Both the position numbers and the translations under genes were made by a program. Source: Verrucomicrobiota bacterium (GTDB taxonomy: Bacteria > Verrucomicrobiota > Verrucomicrobiia > Verrucomicrobiales > Verrucomicrobiaceae). Taken from it: DNA of 64,000 nucleotides. Below are positions 8,629-17,889 of the stretch, piece after piece. The notes beneath the pieces were generated by a model. The model was not told the origin of the DNA. It saw only the letters and a program-made list of their open reading frames with translations, and did no database searches. The stretch is from positions 124,001 to 188,000 of the forward strand of contig JAFLEI010000008.1 in assembly GCA_017301975.1 (NCBI GenBank), read 5' to 3'. How positions within the stretch are numbered: the stretch's first letter is position 1; every line of letters starts with the position of its first letter.

Positions 8629-10848
8629 TCACCGGCAAAGCAAAAACTCCTTCGCGTTCACCAGGCTCCAGGTGATGTCCTCGAGCGCGAGTCGCCGGTC
8701 TTTGGCGGAGGCGAGAAGGGCTTCCATGACTTTGGCTTCGTCGGCGGTGGGCGCACGCGTCAGGAGAGCCCAGTAGAGATCCCGAGTGACGGCGCCGTTG
8801 TCGGGGTTCTTGAGCAGTGAGTAGAGCCGGTTGTATTTTTGGGAGACGACGTTGCTGACGATGGGGCCGCTGATGAATTGGAAAATCTGGCCGATGGAGG
8901 TGTCCGCAGCGCGTTCGCATTCGCAGCTCAGTTCACGTTTGGGGCGGCCAAACTGGGCCAGGAAGGCCTCGGGAGACGTGGGATTGGGACTGCCACGCCC
9001 ATTGTCAGGGCCGGGAATCTGGCTGGCACGCGTGCCGCGGCCCCAGCCATTGAAATCCGGCGTGACGCGCAGCGCAGCGTAGAGCGAATCAATCAGCTGC
9101 TCGGCGCTGAGGCGGCGGGGCAGGTGATGCGAATAGTTGATGAGATCGGCGGCGTTCGTCTCGTTCGGCGTGCTGTCCAGCTGGTAGGTGCGGCTCAGCA
9201 TGATGGTGCGAATGAGGTGCCGCAGATCAAAGCCGCTGCGGATGAAATCCTGCGCGAGTTCTTCGAGAAGCTGCGGATGGCTGGCCGGATTCGTGAGACG
9301 CATGTCATCCACGGGATCGACCAGACCACGACCCATGAGATGATACCAGATGCGGTTGGCCTGCGCTTTGGCAAAGAGAGGATGCTGCGCGCTGGTGAGC
9401 CAGTTCGCGGCGGCCTGCAGTTCGTCCTCCTTCTCGGCGAGCTTGGGCATGTCCGCTCCGAGGAACCGGGCCTTGGCCTTGTCTCCGGTGCGCGGGTTTT
9501 CGATGTTCAGCTTGGCATTGAGAAAGACCACCTGTTCTCCGTTGAACTCATGCTTGTCGTTTTTATCACGGGGTTTGATGTCGCCGATGATCTTGTAGTC
9601 CACCTGCGCAAAGACGGCCGACCAGTTGTAGTAGTCGTCCTGCGTCCAGCGGTCAAAGGGGTGGTTGTGGCACTGGGCGCACTGGAGGCGGGTGCCGAGA
9701 AACACCTGTGCCGCCGTGGTGGCACGCAGCTCCGGGGTGCGGTTGGCGCGGTAGAAATTTGTCTCGGGCTCGTGGTAGGTGCTGCCGCGTGAGGCCAGCA
9801 TGGCGCGCACCATTTCACTTATGGGGCGGTTTCGCGTGATGCCGTCACGAATCCAGTCGTGAAAGGCCTGCACACCGGTTTTGTCCAGCGTGCGGGATTC
9901 GACCTTGAGGACATCGGACCATTTCAGCGTCCAGTAATCGGCAAATTCAGGCCGCACCATCAGGCGGTCGATCAAGCGCCCGCGTTTGTCAGGATGTGTG
10001 TCGGTTTCAAAGGCGCGCGCTTCATCCGCAGGCGGGATCATGCCGCAGAGGTCGAGCCAGGCACGGCGCACGAAGACCTCATCACTGCACACCGCGCTGG
10101 GGTTCATGCGCAGGGTCTTGAGCTTGTTGAAGACGTGGGAGTCGATGTAGTTGTCGCGGCGCGGATTGCTCCAGGCAAAGGCCGGATTGGCTTTCACAAA
10201 CGTCAGCCGTACGGGCACAGACTGATTCAGGAAGCGCACGAGCACTCCAGGCTCGCCAAACTGCAGGCGCTTTACCAGCCCGCCTTTGCTCACCTCGACG
10301 AGCCCGTTTTGCAGCGGCTCATAGATGGCGCGGTCCGTGATGTTGCGCTGCGTGCCATCGGCAAAAGTCGCCTGCACGGAGATCTGCACCTTGTCCTGCG
10401 GCTCGTCCAAAACGAGCTCGGTCGGCGTGACGGTGAGCTTGGTCACTTTGGGGGCCGTGCTGTCATCACGAGGCAGCCCGGCGGCGATCCAGCTCCGCAG
10501 CACCTGATATTCCCAAGCTTTTGGATCAAGCTTCTTGCCGCCTTCATGGGCGATCTGATTCGCCCCTTTGACGAGGATCAGGCTGCGTTCCGGGGCGAAG
10601 AGATCCACACGGCGGCCGGAGGCGTCCCGGGCGAGCGCCTTGAAATCGAGTTCGGGATCCTGGCCGCGCAGCGAAAGTTTGAAGCCGCCTTTGCCCGTCG
10701 CATTCCCATGGCAGGTGCCCAGATTGCAGCCGGCTTTGGAAATGGCGGCCATCACGTCATTGCGGAAGGACACGGTCTCGGCGGCAAACGCCGACGACAA
10801 AGCGACGGCGCTGAGAGCGCAAACCAAGCTGGGGACAGAGCAATTCAC
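8629..10848 (-). CDS. DUF1549/DUF1553 cytochrome-like protein (lone copy)
   Basis: The protein has 739 residues with a signal peptide and a GTG start at 10848. A motif CNLGTCHG at 41-48 spaces its cysteines by four residues, unlike the standard CxxCH. A Big_2-like Ig domain follows at about 135-220. Then comes DUF1549 (NYIDSHVFNKL to about 430), which includes a standard CAQCH, and DUF1553 up to the end with AKAQANRIWYHLMGRG and HHLPRRLSAEQL. Such proteins are abundant in Planctomycetes and Verrucomicrobia and usually sit beside a DUF1501 partner. None is adjacent here; the nearest is 17 kb away. Enzymatic role unknown; a link to sulfated polysaccharide use has been proposed for the family. 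Confidence 0.85.
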   Translation of the reverse strand: MNCSVPSLVCALSAVALSSAFAAETVSFRNDVMAAISKAGCNLGTCHGNATGKGGFKLSLRGQDPELDFKALARDASGRRVDLFAPERSLILVKGANQIAHEGGKKLDPKAWEYQVLRSWIAAGLPRDDSTAPKVTKLTVTPTELVLDEPQDKVQISVQATFADGTQRNITDRAIYEPLQNGLVEVSKGGLVKRLQFGEPGVLVRFLNQSVPVRLTFVKANPAFAWSNPRRDNYIDSHVFNKLKTLRMNPSAVCSDEVFVRRAWLDLCGMIPPADEARAFETDTHPDKRGRLIDRLMVRPEFADYWTLKWSDVLKVESRTLDKTGVQAFHDWIRDGITRNRPISEMVRAMLASRGSTYHEPETNFYRANRTPELRATTAAQVFLGTRLQCAQCHNHPFDRWTQDDYYNWSAVFAQVDYKIIGDIKPRDKNDKHEFNGEQVVFLNAKLNIENPRTGDKAKARFLGADMPKLAEKEDELQAAANWLTSAQHPLFAKAQANRIWYHLMGRGLVDPVDDMRLTNPASHPQLLEELAQDFIRSGFDLRHLIRTIMLSRTYQLDSTPNETNAADLINYSHHLPRRLSAEQLIDSLYAALRVTPDFNGWGRGTRASQIPGPDNGRGSPNPTSPEAFLAQFGRPKRELSCECERAADTSIGQIFQFISGPIVSNVVSQKYNRLYSLLKNPDNGAVTRDLYWALLTRAPTADEAKVMEALLASAKDRRLALEDITWSLVNAKEFLLCR

Positions 10849-10918
10849 AGGGCCGCAAATAACGGCTCAGGAGCAGATTCTCTTCCAATCAAGCAGGGCA
10901 AAACGCCTGCCTCATTTC

Positions 10919-11506
10919 TCAAAACGGAATGTCGTCGTCTTCCATGCCGTCGGTGATGGGGCCTTCACCGAAGTCATCGTTCTGCTGTGCAGGAGCGGGA
11001 CGCTGGGCCGGGCGCTGCTGCTGCTGGGGTGCCGGGCGCTGGGCTGGACGGGATTGCTGAGGGCGATTGTAACCGCCGCCGCCTCCACCACCACCGCCAT
11101 AACCGCCTCCTCCGCCACCGGAGTAGCCGCCTTCGTCATCGCCACCACCGCCGGCTGGAGCACGGTCACCACCAGGGCTGCCGAGGAATTGCATCTGTTC
11201 GCCCACGACCCGCATGCGGGTGCGCTTCTGGCCGGTTTGCTTGTCTTCCCAGGAATCCATCTGCAGGCGGCCTTCGATGAAGACCGGGCGGCCTTTCTTC
11301 AAATACTTGCCGGCGAGCTCGGCCATCTTGGCCCAGAGGACGACGTCCACAAAAGTGACTTCCTCCACCTTCTCACCACTGTCGGAGGTGTACACACGGT
11401 TCACGGCGAGACCGATGTCGCAGACCGCGCTGCCTTTGGGCGTGTAGCGCACTTCGGGGTCGCGGGTCAGATTGCCGATGAGCATGACTTTGTTGTAGGA
11501 GGCCAT
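10919..11506 (-). CDS. ssb: Single-stranded DNA-binding protein
   Basis: The protein has 195 residues from the ATG at 11506. The OB-fold occupies residues 1-110 (MASYNKVMLIGNLTRDPE, then GRPVFIEGRLQMDSWED). A glycine-rich and then Gln/Pro/Ala-rich linker follows, and the acidic C-terminal tip DDDIPF binds partner proteins of replication and repair. An in-frame upstream start at 11578 is rejected because SSB proteins begin with this MA-x-N-K-V pattern. It is divergent from the recombinase gene; 83 bases separate the two chosen starts. Confidence 0.95.
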   Translation of the reverse strand: MASYNKVMLIGNLTRDPEVRYTPKGSAVCDIGLAVNRVYTSDSGEKVEEVTFVDVVLWAKMAELAGKYLKKGRPVFIEGRLQMDSWEDKQTGQKRTRMRVVGEQMQFLGSPGGDRAPAGGGGDDEGGYSGGGGGGYGGGGGGGGGYNRPQQSRPAQRPAPQQQQRPAQRPAPAQQNDDFGEGPITDGMEDDDIPF

Positions 11507-11589
11507 AATGGGGCATCTTTGCCGTTCCCCGTGCCCGAGGGCAACAATTTTCATTCGGGGGGCGCAAACCCGTGCCATGCTGGGCGCCG

Positions 11590-12483
11590 ATGCAGGAACT
11601 CATTGACGGCTTCATCCTCCACCTGGCGACCGAGCGGGGTCTGTCCACGAACTATCAGCTCCTGGTGCGCCGGGTGCTGGAGGCCTTTGCCTCGTGGTTC
11701 AAGGCCAGGCACGACTCCGCCAGCGCGGCTGCCGTGACGACGGAGCACGTGAGCGGCTTTCTGGCCCAAAGAAAAAAAGACGGCATCGCGGCGTCCTCGG
11801 CACGGGTCGAACTCATCGCCGTCAAAATCTTCTTTCGCTGGCTCACCGCGCGCAAACACATCTCCGCCGACCCGGCCGACCCCATTCTGCCTCCCCGCCA
11901 GGAAAAGCACCTGCCGGACTCCTTGAACGAGCAGGACGTGCGCAAGCTCGTCGAGTCTGTGAACGGCACGGCGCCGCTGGACCGGCGCGACCGGGCGATT
12001 CTGGAGCTGTTTTATGCCAGCGGTGTGCGGTTGTCTGAACTGGCCGATGCGCGGCTGGAAAACCTCAGCCTCGAAGAGGGCTGGATTCGCGTGACGGGCA
12101 AAGGCTCCAAGACCCGGCTCTCACCCGTGGGTGGTGCGGCACGCGAGGCGATCGCCGCCTACGTGGAACACGCGCGCCCGGAACTGGTGGGCCCCAAATC
12201 GCAGAGCCACATCTTCATCTCGCGCAATGGCACACGGCTGACCACGGCACGCATTCAGCAGATCGTGAAGGAACGGGCCTCACAATGCGGCATGGATCCC
12301 GCCCGCGTGCATCCGCATCTGCTGCGGCACAGCTTTGCCACCCACCTGCTGAACAACGGTGCCGACCTGCGCGTGATCCAGGAAATGCTCGGCCATGCGG
12401 ACATTTCGACGACGCAGATTTACACCCACGTGGATCAGGCGCGGCTCAAGGAGGTGCACCGGCGGTTTCACCCGCGGGCGTGA
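11590..12483 (+). CDS. Tyrosine recombinase of the XerC/XerD type
   Basis: The protein has 297 residues from the ATG at 11590. A GTG at 11572 in the same frame would add six residues; neither has a clear ribosome site. The N-terminal SAM-like core-binding domain is residues 1-90. The catalytic domain shows the full set: Arg in ASGVRLSEL, Lys in GKGSK, HLLRHSFATHLL (His and Arg), LGHADIS (His) and nucleophile Tyr in IYTHV. Length and motifs fit the chromosome dimer resolution enzymes, closer to XerD. It lies in the core region, so it is probably not the integrase of the island at 53 kb. The 3' end overlaps the psd gene by 16 bases. Confidence 0.85.
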   Translation: MQELIDGFILHLATERGLSTNYQLLVRRVLEAFASWFKARHDSASAAAVTTEHVSGFLAQRKKDGIAASSARVELIAVKIFFRWLTARKHISADPADPILPPRQEKHLPDSLNEQDVRKLVESVNGTAPLDRRDRAILELFYASGVRLSELADARLENLSLEEGWIRVTGKGSKTRLSPVGGAAREAIAAYVEHARPELVGPKSQSHIFISRNGTRLTTARIQQIVKERASQCGMDPARVHPHLLRHSFATHLLNNGADLRVIQEMLGHADISTTQIYTHVDQARLKEVHRRFHPRA

Positions 12484-13370
12484 GCCGCCACATCGCCCAT
12501 GCGGGCATAGACTTCGCGGCCTGCCTGGCTGTTTTCGATCAAATCGTCCGAAAACTGGATTTTACCCGGCTCAAAAATCGTGATGAAGCAGGAGCCGCCG
12601 AAGCGGAAGTAGCCTTTTTCAGCGCCTTTTTCCACCTGGGCACCCGGCGTGTAAGTTTGTATGATGGAGCCTACGCAGGTGGCACCGACTTCAAGCAGCA
12701 GCACGTCGCCAAGGTCCGGGGTGCGCAGAAGGGTGATCTCACGCTTGTTTTCCCAGTGGATGCTGGCGTGCCTGCGCAGGGCGATGGGACTCACCGAATA
12801 CAGCGGGCCATTGATCAGGCGTGCGGCTCCGGGAGTGCCGGCGCAGGGGAAATGAAAGCGGTGGTAGTCGACGGGGCAGAGGCGGGAAATGAGCATGCTG
12901 CCGTGTCCGAAACGCTCGGAGAGCGCGGCATCCCGCAGCAGGGCGGGGAGGTCAAAGCGGGTGCCCTTGACAAAGAAATCGGTGCAACTGGCGATGTCGG
13001 GCAGGACAAAATGACGGCCGTCAGCAGGGAAAGTGACGACGTCGTCACCCGGGGCAATGGGCCGTGCCTGCGGCTTGAGCTTGCGGTAAAAAAATTCGTT
13101 GAAGGTGCGGAAGGACTCCGGGGCATCGGCGAATTCGCCGACGTCCAGTCCGTAGGTGGCCAGGAAAGGGGCTATTTTTTCCCGGCTGGCGGGGGCGTCC
13201 ATGCGGCTGCCGTACCAGCGGGAAAAAACCGCCCGTTTCACCAGCGCCTGCAGCGGCAGGGCGCCGAGCGGGCTTTCGTAGGTAAAGCGCAGAAAACCCT
13301 CCCCGTACACGGACTCCGTTTCGAGTTGGCCGGTGAGTCGGTTGTAAAAAGTGATGGGCTCGGATGGCAT
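12468..13370 (-). CDS. psd: Phosphatidylserine decarboxylase proenzyme
   Basis: The protein has 300 residues and would convert phosphatidylserine to phosphatidylethanolamine at the inner membrane. The self-cleavage site that forms the pyruvoyl group is visible as FGGSCF at about residues 253-258, where the Ser becomes pyruvoyl. ADGRH and PVDYHRFHFP are the other conserved blocks. Cleavage at GGS, rather than LGST, and the long N-terminal part resemble the clostridial/chlamydial branch of the family. The convergent recombinase gene overlaps its last 16 bases. Confidence 0.9.
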   Translation of the reverse strand: MPSEPITFYNRLTGQLETESVYGEGFLRFTYESPLGALPLQALVKRAVFSRWYGSRMDAPASREKIAPFLATYGLDVGEFADAPESFRTFNEFFYRKLKPQARPIAPGDDVVTFPADGRHFVLPDIASCTDFFVKGTRFDLPALLRDAALSERFGHGSMLISRLCPVDYHRFHFPCAGTPGAARLINGPLYSVSPIALRRHASIHWENKREITLLRTPDLGDVLLLEVGATCVGSIIQTYTPGAQVEKGAEKGYFRFGGSCFITIFEPGKIQFSDDLIENSQAGREVYARMGDVAAHARG

Positions 13371-13474
13371 GGGACTTGTTCACATAATGCCATGCCAAGA
13401 AAACGCCACACGAACAAAACTGGCGACAAACACGATTCGAGGCATAGTCGCGGCCCCTTTCCAGCCTGAAAAGT

Positions 13475-15343
13475 ATGACCGAACCTGAAGCCAGCACCGA
13501 CAACCAGCCGCAAAAACAAGCCGGCCTGGTTGACCTTTCCGATTTGAAACTGATGCCCGCGTGGGTCGGCGAATTCGGCAAAGAAGACAAAATCAAGCAA
13601 CGCTATGCCGATGCCGAAGACCGTCCGCAGCGCGGGGGTCGTGACGACCGTCGTGGCGGTGGTGGTGGATTTGGCGGCCGTGATGACCGCCGTGGTCCTC
13701 CTCCGCGTCGTGATGGTCCTGGCGGTGGTCCGCGTCCAGCAGGCGCCGGTGGCGGATTCCGTCCGGGTGGTCAAGGACAGGGCGGCCCGCGCCGTGACGG
13801 TGATGACCGCCGTGGTCCACCACGTCGTTTTGGTGATCGTGATCGCGCAGGCCCGCCGCAGCGTGAGTGGGTGGAGATTCCGAAGGATGTGCAGGTCATC
13901 ATCTTTCCTGAAGACAAGGCGGTGGACGCGCTCGCCGCGCATGTGCGTCAGACGGGCCATGCATTCAGCATGTTTGATGCCTCACGTCTGGTGCTGGCCG
14001 GTGGTGACCGCTTCATGGTGCGCTTCCGCTGTAACGAAGAGCGCCCCACAGGCTTCTACCATGTGCCTGCGGACGGCAGCCTCTTCCTTTCCCGTGATGA
14101 AGCGCTCAATCATGTGCTGCGCAGCTCCGCACTGGATGAGTTTTACCGTGTGGAAGAGATCGAGCTCGAAGCACCGAAGGGCGAGTTTGCCTCCGTGGCC
14201 GTCTGCGGCATGAGCGGCGAACTGATCGCCCCGCCGAGCCATCACAGCTATCAGACCGGTGTCATCCGGCTACACCGCGAGCGTTTCTCAAACATGCCGA
14301 TCGAGGATTTCAAACGCCGCATCCGTGTGGAGTCGAATCCGGAGCTCGTGGCGAAGTGGAAGGAAAACATGAGCAAGGGACGCCGCTGGGTGTGCCTCAA
14401 GGGCGAAGTGCCCGAGGGCGGCGAGCCGCTCGCCCTCAGCTCCCGTGCCGACATGGAGGCACATTTCCGCCGCACCTTTGGCAATGACGCCGTCATTGAA
14501 GTGCGCGACGCCACCGTGCCGGGCAACATCGACAAGCAGAAGCTTGCGCATATTTTCTTCATCATGATGCGCCAGTCTGTGGATGCGGCGCGGAAGCACC
14601 TGTTTGAAATCTCACAGAAGCTCGGCGCCGGTCTGGAACGGCGTGGCATGAAATTGTTCAAGCGTCGTGCCGGCAAGCAGTTCGTCTGCCGCGTGAAGCC
14701 ACGCGCGATCGAGCCCAGCATGGTGTTTTCAGACCGCCTCGCGCAGGTCGTGGAAAAGCTCAAGGCCAACAACGGCATGCCCATGCAGAAGCTGGTGGAG
14801 TCGATCGTGCCCTCCCCAGAAGCCCCTGCAGGGACCGCCCCGGATGCGCCGAAGCATCCCACCGAGGAGCAGATTGCCGTCATCAAGGACATCCGCTGGC
14901 TCGCGAATGAAGGCTACGTCATCGAATACAGCGACGGCATGGTCTTCCTCGGAGTGCAGGGTGAACCTGCGGGTGCGAAGAAGGAAGCCCCCGCTGCCAA
15001 GGAATCTGCCAAAGCCGCTGCTCCTGAGGCGGAAGCTGCCGCCGATGAATCTGCTGAACCATCTTTGCAGGAAGCTCCTGTGGAAGAATCCATGGCGGAA
15101 ATGGAGCTGGCAGAGCGGGCAGAAGCTGCCTTGGCTGGATCTGTGGAGGAAGCCCCTGCTAGCGAACCGACGGCTGAAGAAGCGATTGCCTCTGAAACTT
15201 CGGAAGCAGCGGAGCCTGGGCTGACAGAAGCCCCAGTGGAAGAGTCCATGGCGGAAGAAGCGCTGGCAGAGCAGGCTCAAGCTGCGCTGGCAGAATCTTC
15301 AGTGGAAGAAGCTGCTCCTGCGAAAGAAAACCCTGCTGAATAA
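13475..15343 (+). CDS. RG-rich verrucomicrobial protein with acidic C-terminal repeats
   Basis: The protein has 622 residues and no recognised enzyme family. Residues 1-45 hold a short conserved helix. Residues about 46-125 are a low-complexity stretch of Arg, Gly, Asp and Pro (RRGGGGGFGGRDDRRG), as in RNA-binding RGG regions. Residues about 128-480 form the folded core, including DVQVIIFPEDKAVDALA and RRWVCLKGEVPEGGEP. The last 120 residues are Ala/Glu-rich and contain two imperfect copies of a unit starting EAPVEESMAE. A nucleic-acid role is inferred from the RG region only. A strong terminator follows at 15370. Confidence 0.7.
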   Translation: MTEPEASTDNQPQKQAGLVDLSDLKLMPAWVGEFGKEDKIKQRYADAEDRPQRGGRDDRRGGGGGFGGRDDRRGPPPRRDGPGGGPRPAGAGGGFRPGGQGQGGPRRDGDDRRGPPRRFGDRDRAGPPQREWVEIPKDVQVIIFPEDKAVDALAAHVRQTGHAFSMFDASRLVLAGGDRFMVRFRCNEERPTGFYHVPADGSLFLSRDEALNHVLRSSALDEFYRVEEIELEAPKGEFASVAVCGMSGELIAPPSHHSYQTGVIRLHRERFSNMPIEDFKRRIRVESNPELVAKWKENMSKGRRWVCLKGEVPEGGEPLALSSRADMEAHFRRTFGNDAVIEVRDATVPGNIDKQKLAHIFFIMMRQSVDAARKHLFEISQKLGAGLERRGMKLFKRRAGKQFVCRVKPRAIEPSMVFSDRLAQVVEKLKANNGMPMQKLVESIVPSPEAPAGTAPDAPKHPTEEQIAVIKDIRWLANEGYVIEYSDGMVFLGVQGEPAGAKKEAPAAKESAKAAAPEAEAAADESAEPSLQEAPVEESMAEMELAERAEAALAGSVEEAPASEPTAEEAIASETSEAAEPGLTEAPVEESMAEEALAEQAQAALAESSVEEAAPAKENPAE

Positions 15344-15369
15344 GCGAAAGTTTTCAGAGTTTGTCTGGC

Positions 15370-15404
15370 AAAGCCGCGCCTTGAGCGCGGCTTTGTTGTG
15401 TTTT
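15370..15404 (+). terminator. Rho-independent terminator
   Basis: A perfect 10-base stem, AAAGCCGCGC/GCGCGGCTTT, with loop CTTGA is followed by TTGTGTTTT. It lies 26 bases after the stop of the RG-rich protein gene. Confidence 0.85.
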
Positions 15405-15450
15405 GGTGACCGGAAGGGTTGGGCAGAATGTGCGCACTTCCCAGAGCGAG

Positions 15451-16308
15451 CTAAAGCTCGCGAGTACTTTCTACAGCCCAGAGCATCTTTACCGTCTGCA
15501 CGGCGGCTTTGACGTGGTGAACGCGGAAAATCTGCGCGCCGCGGTGCATGCCGGCGGCGATGCAGGCCTGGGTTCCTGCGTCCCGGTCCAAGGCGTGCAG
15601 GCCAAGGACATCGCCGATGACCGTCTTACGTGAAACGGGCAGCAGGATGGGCCTCCCAAAGCGGTGGAGGCGCTGGAGCTCACGATAGATCGTGAGGTTG
15701 TCCTCCTTCTGTTTGGCGAAGTCGATGCCGGGATCGAGCACGATGTTTTCACGTGGCAGCCCGACGCTCTCCGCGAGCACGAGGCGCTGCTCAAAGAAAT
15801 GGTCCAGCGTGTCCATGATGCGGTCATACTTCACATGCGTATGCGGCACCTTGGGCTGACCGATGCTGTGCATGATCAGCAGGCCGGCGTTGTGCTCGGC
15901 GCAGAGCTTGGCATTGAACGCATCCGGCAGGCCGCTGATGTCATTGATGAGGTCGCCGCCATGAGGCAGCACTTCGGCGATGACGTCGCTGCGCCAGGTG
16001 TTGATGGAGAGCAGCGGCGCATGAAAGCGGGCGGCGAGTTCCGGCCATTTTTCAAGGAAGGGAAGCAGGCGGTCGATTTCCTCCTGCACGCTGATCGCTT
16101 CGCGGTTGGTGCGGGCGCTTTCCGCGCCGATGTCGATGATGTCCGCGCCATCCTGAAGCTGCTGCTTCGCCTGGGCCAGCGCCATGCCGGGATCCAGCGT
16201 GCCGTCTCCGCAGAAGGAGTCGTCATTGATGTTCACGATCCCCATCACCAGCGGGCGGCGGGGAAATTCGATGCGGTGCTGTCGTGCCTGCCAGATCATA
16301 GGGGCCAT
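15451..16308 (-). CDS. folP: Dihydropteroate synthase, divergent
   Basis: The protein has 285 residues and would join p-aminobenzoate to the pterin pyrophosphate in folate synthesis. The TIM-barrel landmarks are present but altered: MGIVNINDDSF for the usual MGI-NVTPDSF, DIGAESARTN for DIGGESTRPG, SINTWRSDV for SVDT, LINDISGL, DPGIDFAK, and LPVSRKTVIG for the SRK loop. A His-rich end (RVHHVKAA) matches the usual D-H-x-H. The start overlaps the end of the upstream PHP gene by 13 bases, which points to an operon. Because several motif positions differ, it may be an alternative or variant synthase. Confidence 0.75.
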   Translation of the reverse strand: MAPMIWQARQHRIEFPRRPLVMGIVNINDDSFCGDGTLDPGMALAQAKQQLQDGADIIDIGAESARTNREAISVQEEIDRLLPFLEKWPELAARFHAPLLSINTWRSDVIAEVLPHGGDLINDISGLPDAFNAKLCAEHNAGLLIMHSIGQPKVPHTHVKYDRIMDTLDHFFEQRLVLAESVGLPRENIVLDPGIDFAKQKEDNLTIYRELQRLHRFGRPILLPVSRKTVIGDVLGLHALDRDAGTQACIAAGMHRGAQIFRVHHVKAAVQTVKMLWAVESTREL

Positions 16309-17108
16309 GCCTCCGGCAGCGGGACCACCTGGCGCCGGCGTTTTTCAAAACGCACGGTGGTCGTGTATCCGACGCTGCGCACGAGATCGAGCGCCTTGCT
16401 GAAATCCGCGCCGACATCCGTGGGCAGGTGCGCGTCTGAATTGATGACGATGGGCACCTTCGCTGCAAAGGCCATCTCCAGCATCTCGCGTGCGGGGTAG
16501 ATCTCGCGCACGTCCTTGCGCAGGCCGGCGGTGCTGACTTCGAGAATGCCGTTCGTATCCACGAGCGCTTGGATCACGGGTTCGTAGTAGGGGCGGAGGT
16601 CGCCCGCAGGCCGTAGGCCAAAGCGTTTGGCGAGGTCGGGGTGTGCGTGAAAGTCGAACTGCCGGGTGCGGATCATCTGCTCGTAGAGCTTCCAGTACAT
16701 GCCCCACATGTGCTCGATGTCGGCGGCGGTTTTCCAGCGCGAGACGTGTTTCGGGTCATCCACGGCGATGCCGTCGTGGATGTAATGCACGCTGCCGATG
16801 AGGTAGTCCCAGTCGGCCATGGCTGCGGTCTCGTCGATCCACTTTTGATAACCTTCGATGTGGTCGCATTCGAGTGCCAGACGGATCGGGAAATCCGGCA
16901 GCGCCGCACGTGCCTCATTCACCAGCTCAAAGTAGCGCGGCAGGTCGGAGCGGAGCATGCGCCAGTCGTCATACTTTTCCGGCATGGGATTGTGATCCGA
17001 CAAACCGATCTCCGCGAGGCCGATGCTCTGCGCGTGCCGTGCGTAATCGACGGGATCCCCCTCGGCATGCAGGCAAAGCGGCGTGTGCGTGTGGTAATCG
17101 GTGAGCAT
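16296..17108 (-). CDS. PHP-family phosphatase, HisJ-like histidinol-phosphatase
   Basis: The protein has 270 residues from the ATG at 17108; an ATG six codons upstream (17126) is possible. The PHP metal-binding motifs are DYHTHTPLCLHAEG at the N-terminus, GLSDHNPMP, the family Glu in LECDHIEGY, FDFHAHPDL, and NSDAHLPTDVG near the end. This is the layout of HisJ histidinol-phosphatases, which remove phosphate from L-histidinol phosphate in histidine synthesis. No his gene is adjacent, and it precedes folP in an apparent operon, so another phosphoester is possible. Confidence 0.75.
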   Translation of the reverse strand: MLTDYHTHTPLCLHAEGDPVDYARHAQSIGLAEIGLSDHNPMPEKYDDWRMLRSDLPRYFELVNEARAALPDFPIRLALECDHIEGYQKWIDETAAMADWDYLIGSVHYIHDGIAVDDPKHVSRWKTAADIEHMWGMYWKLYEQMIRTRQFDFHAHPDLAKRFGLRPAGDLRPYYEPVIQALVDTNGILEVSTAGLRKDVREIYPAREMLEMAFAAKVPIVINSDAHLPTDVGADFSKALDLVRSVGYTTTVRFEKRRRQVVPLPEAWPL

Positions 17109-17177
17109 GGGAGTTTTTCGCTGCATTGCGCGCTCTGGCAAGTTGATCGCGGGGACATTTCGCGGCATGAAGGAATC

Positions 17178-17831
17178 ATGCCCACCCTCAAAGCCTTCAT
17201 TTTCGACCTCGACGGCACTCTGATAGACTCGCTTGCGGACATCGCGGAGTCGATCAACCGGATGCTGGATGCCCGGGGGTATCCGCGTTGCGAGAAGGGA
17301 GTCTTTAAACAAATGGTGGGAGACGGCATGGAAAAGCTCGTGGAGCGTGCGCTGCCGGAGGCCGTGAGGAGCGACGCATTGATCAAGGTCTGCACGGAGG
17401 AATACCGGGCGCAGTATGACCTGCTCTGGCAGGAGCAGACCCGGCCCTACGAGGGCATTGTGGAGATGCTGGCGGAAATGCAGCGCCGCGGCTTCAGACT
17501 GGGCGTGATCTCGAACAAAGCGCATCGGTTCACCGTGCCGATGACCGAGCATTTCTTCGGGACGGGAGTGTTTGACCACATCCTGGGGCAGCGCGCCGAG
17601 GTGCCGCGCAAGCCCGATGCCGCTGGAGCGCACGAGATGGCGGCCTTCCTTGGCCTGCAGACGAATGAAATGGCCTACGTGGGAGATTCGGGAATCGACA
17701 TGCAGTTTGCGAAGAACAGCGGCATGCGCGCGGTGGGTGTGCGATGGGGCTTCCGCAGCGAGGCGGAACTGATTGAGTGCGGGGCGGAAGTGCTCATTTC
17801 ACATCCTGCGGAATTGTTCGATCTTTCCTGA
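17178..17831 (+). CDS. gph: HAD-family phosphoglycolate phosphatase-like protein
   Basis: The protein has 217 residues. HAD motif I is DLDGTLIDS at 10-18, motif II is ISNK, motif III is the Lys of PRKPD, and motif IV is GDSGIDM. A helical cap lies between motifs I and II (class C1), as in Gph, which removes phosphate from 2-phosphoglycolate. The ATG at 17178 is preceded by AAGGA at a good distance. It is divergent from the PHP gene. Substrates of this family are hard to predict, so the name is a family label. Confidence 0.75.
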   Translation: MPTLKAFIFDLDGTLIDSLADIAESINRMLDARGYPRCEKGVFKQMVGDGMEKLVERALPEAVRSDALIKVCTEEYRAQYDLLWQEQTRPYEGIVEMLAEMQRRGFRLGVISNKAHRFTVPMTEHFFGTGVFDHILGQRAEVPRKPDAAGAHEMAAFLGLQTNEMAYVGDSGIDMQFAKNSGMRAVGVRWGFRSEAELIECGAEVLISHPAELFDLS

Positions 17832-17889
17832 AAATATTGTTTCCGCTGGTACTTGAGAGGGGGAAACAGTCCCCTTAGTATCGACCGCT

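Noticed and set aside
9859..11737. Open frames on the + strand opposite the DUF1549/1553 and ssb genes
   Set aside because: Both real genes are recognised by conserved motifs in the minus frames.
11590..12483. Tyrosine recombinase as the island integrase
   Set aside because: It lies 41 kb from the tRNA scar among core genes and matches the XerC/XerD type in length and motifs.
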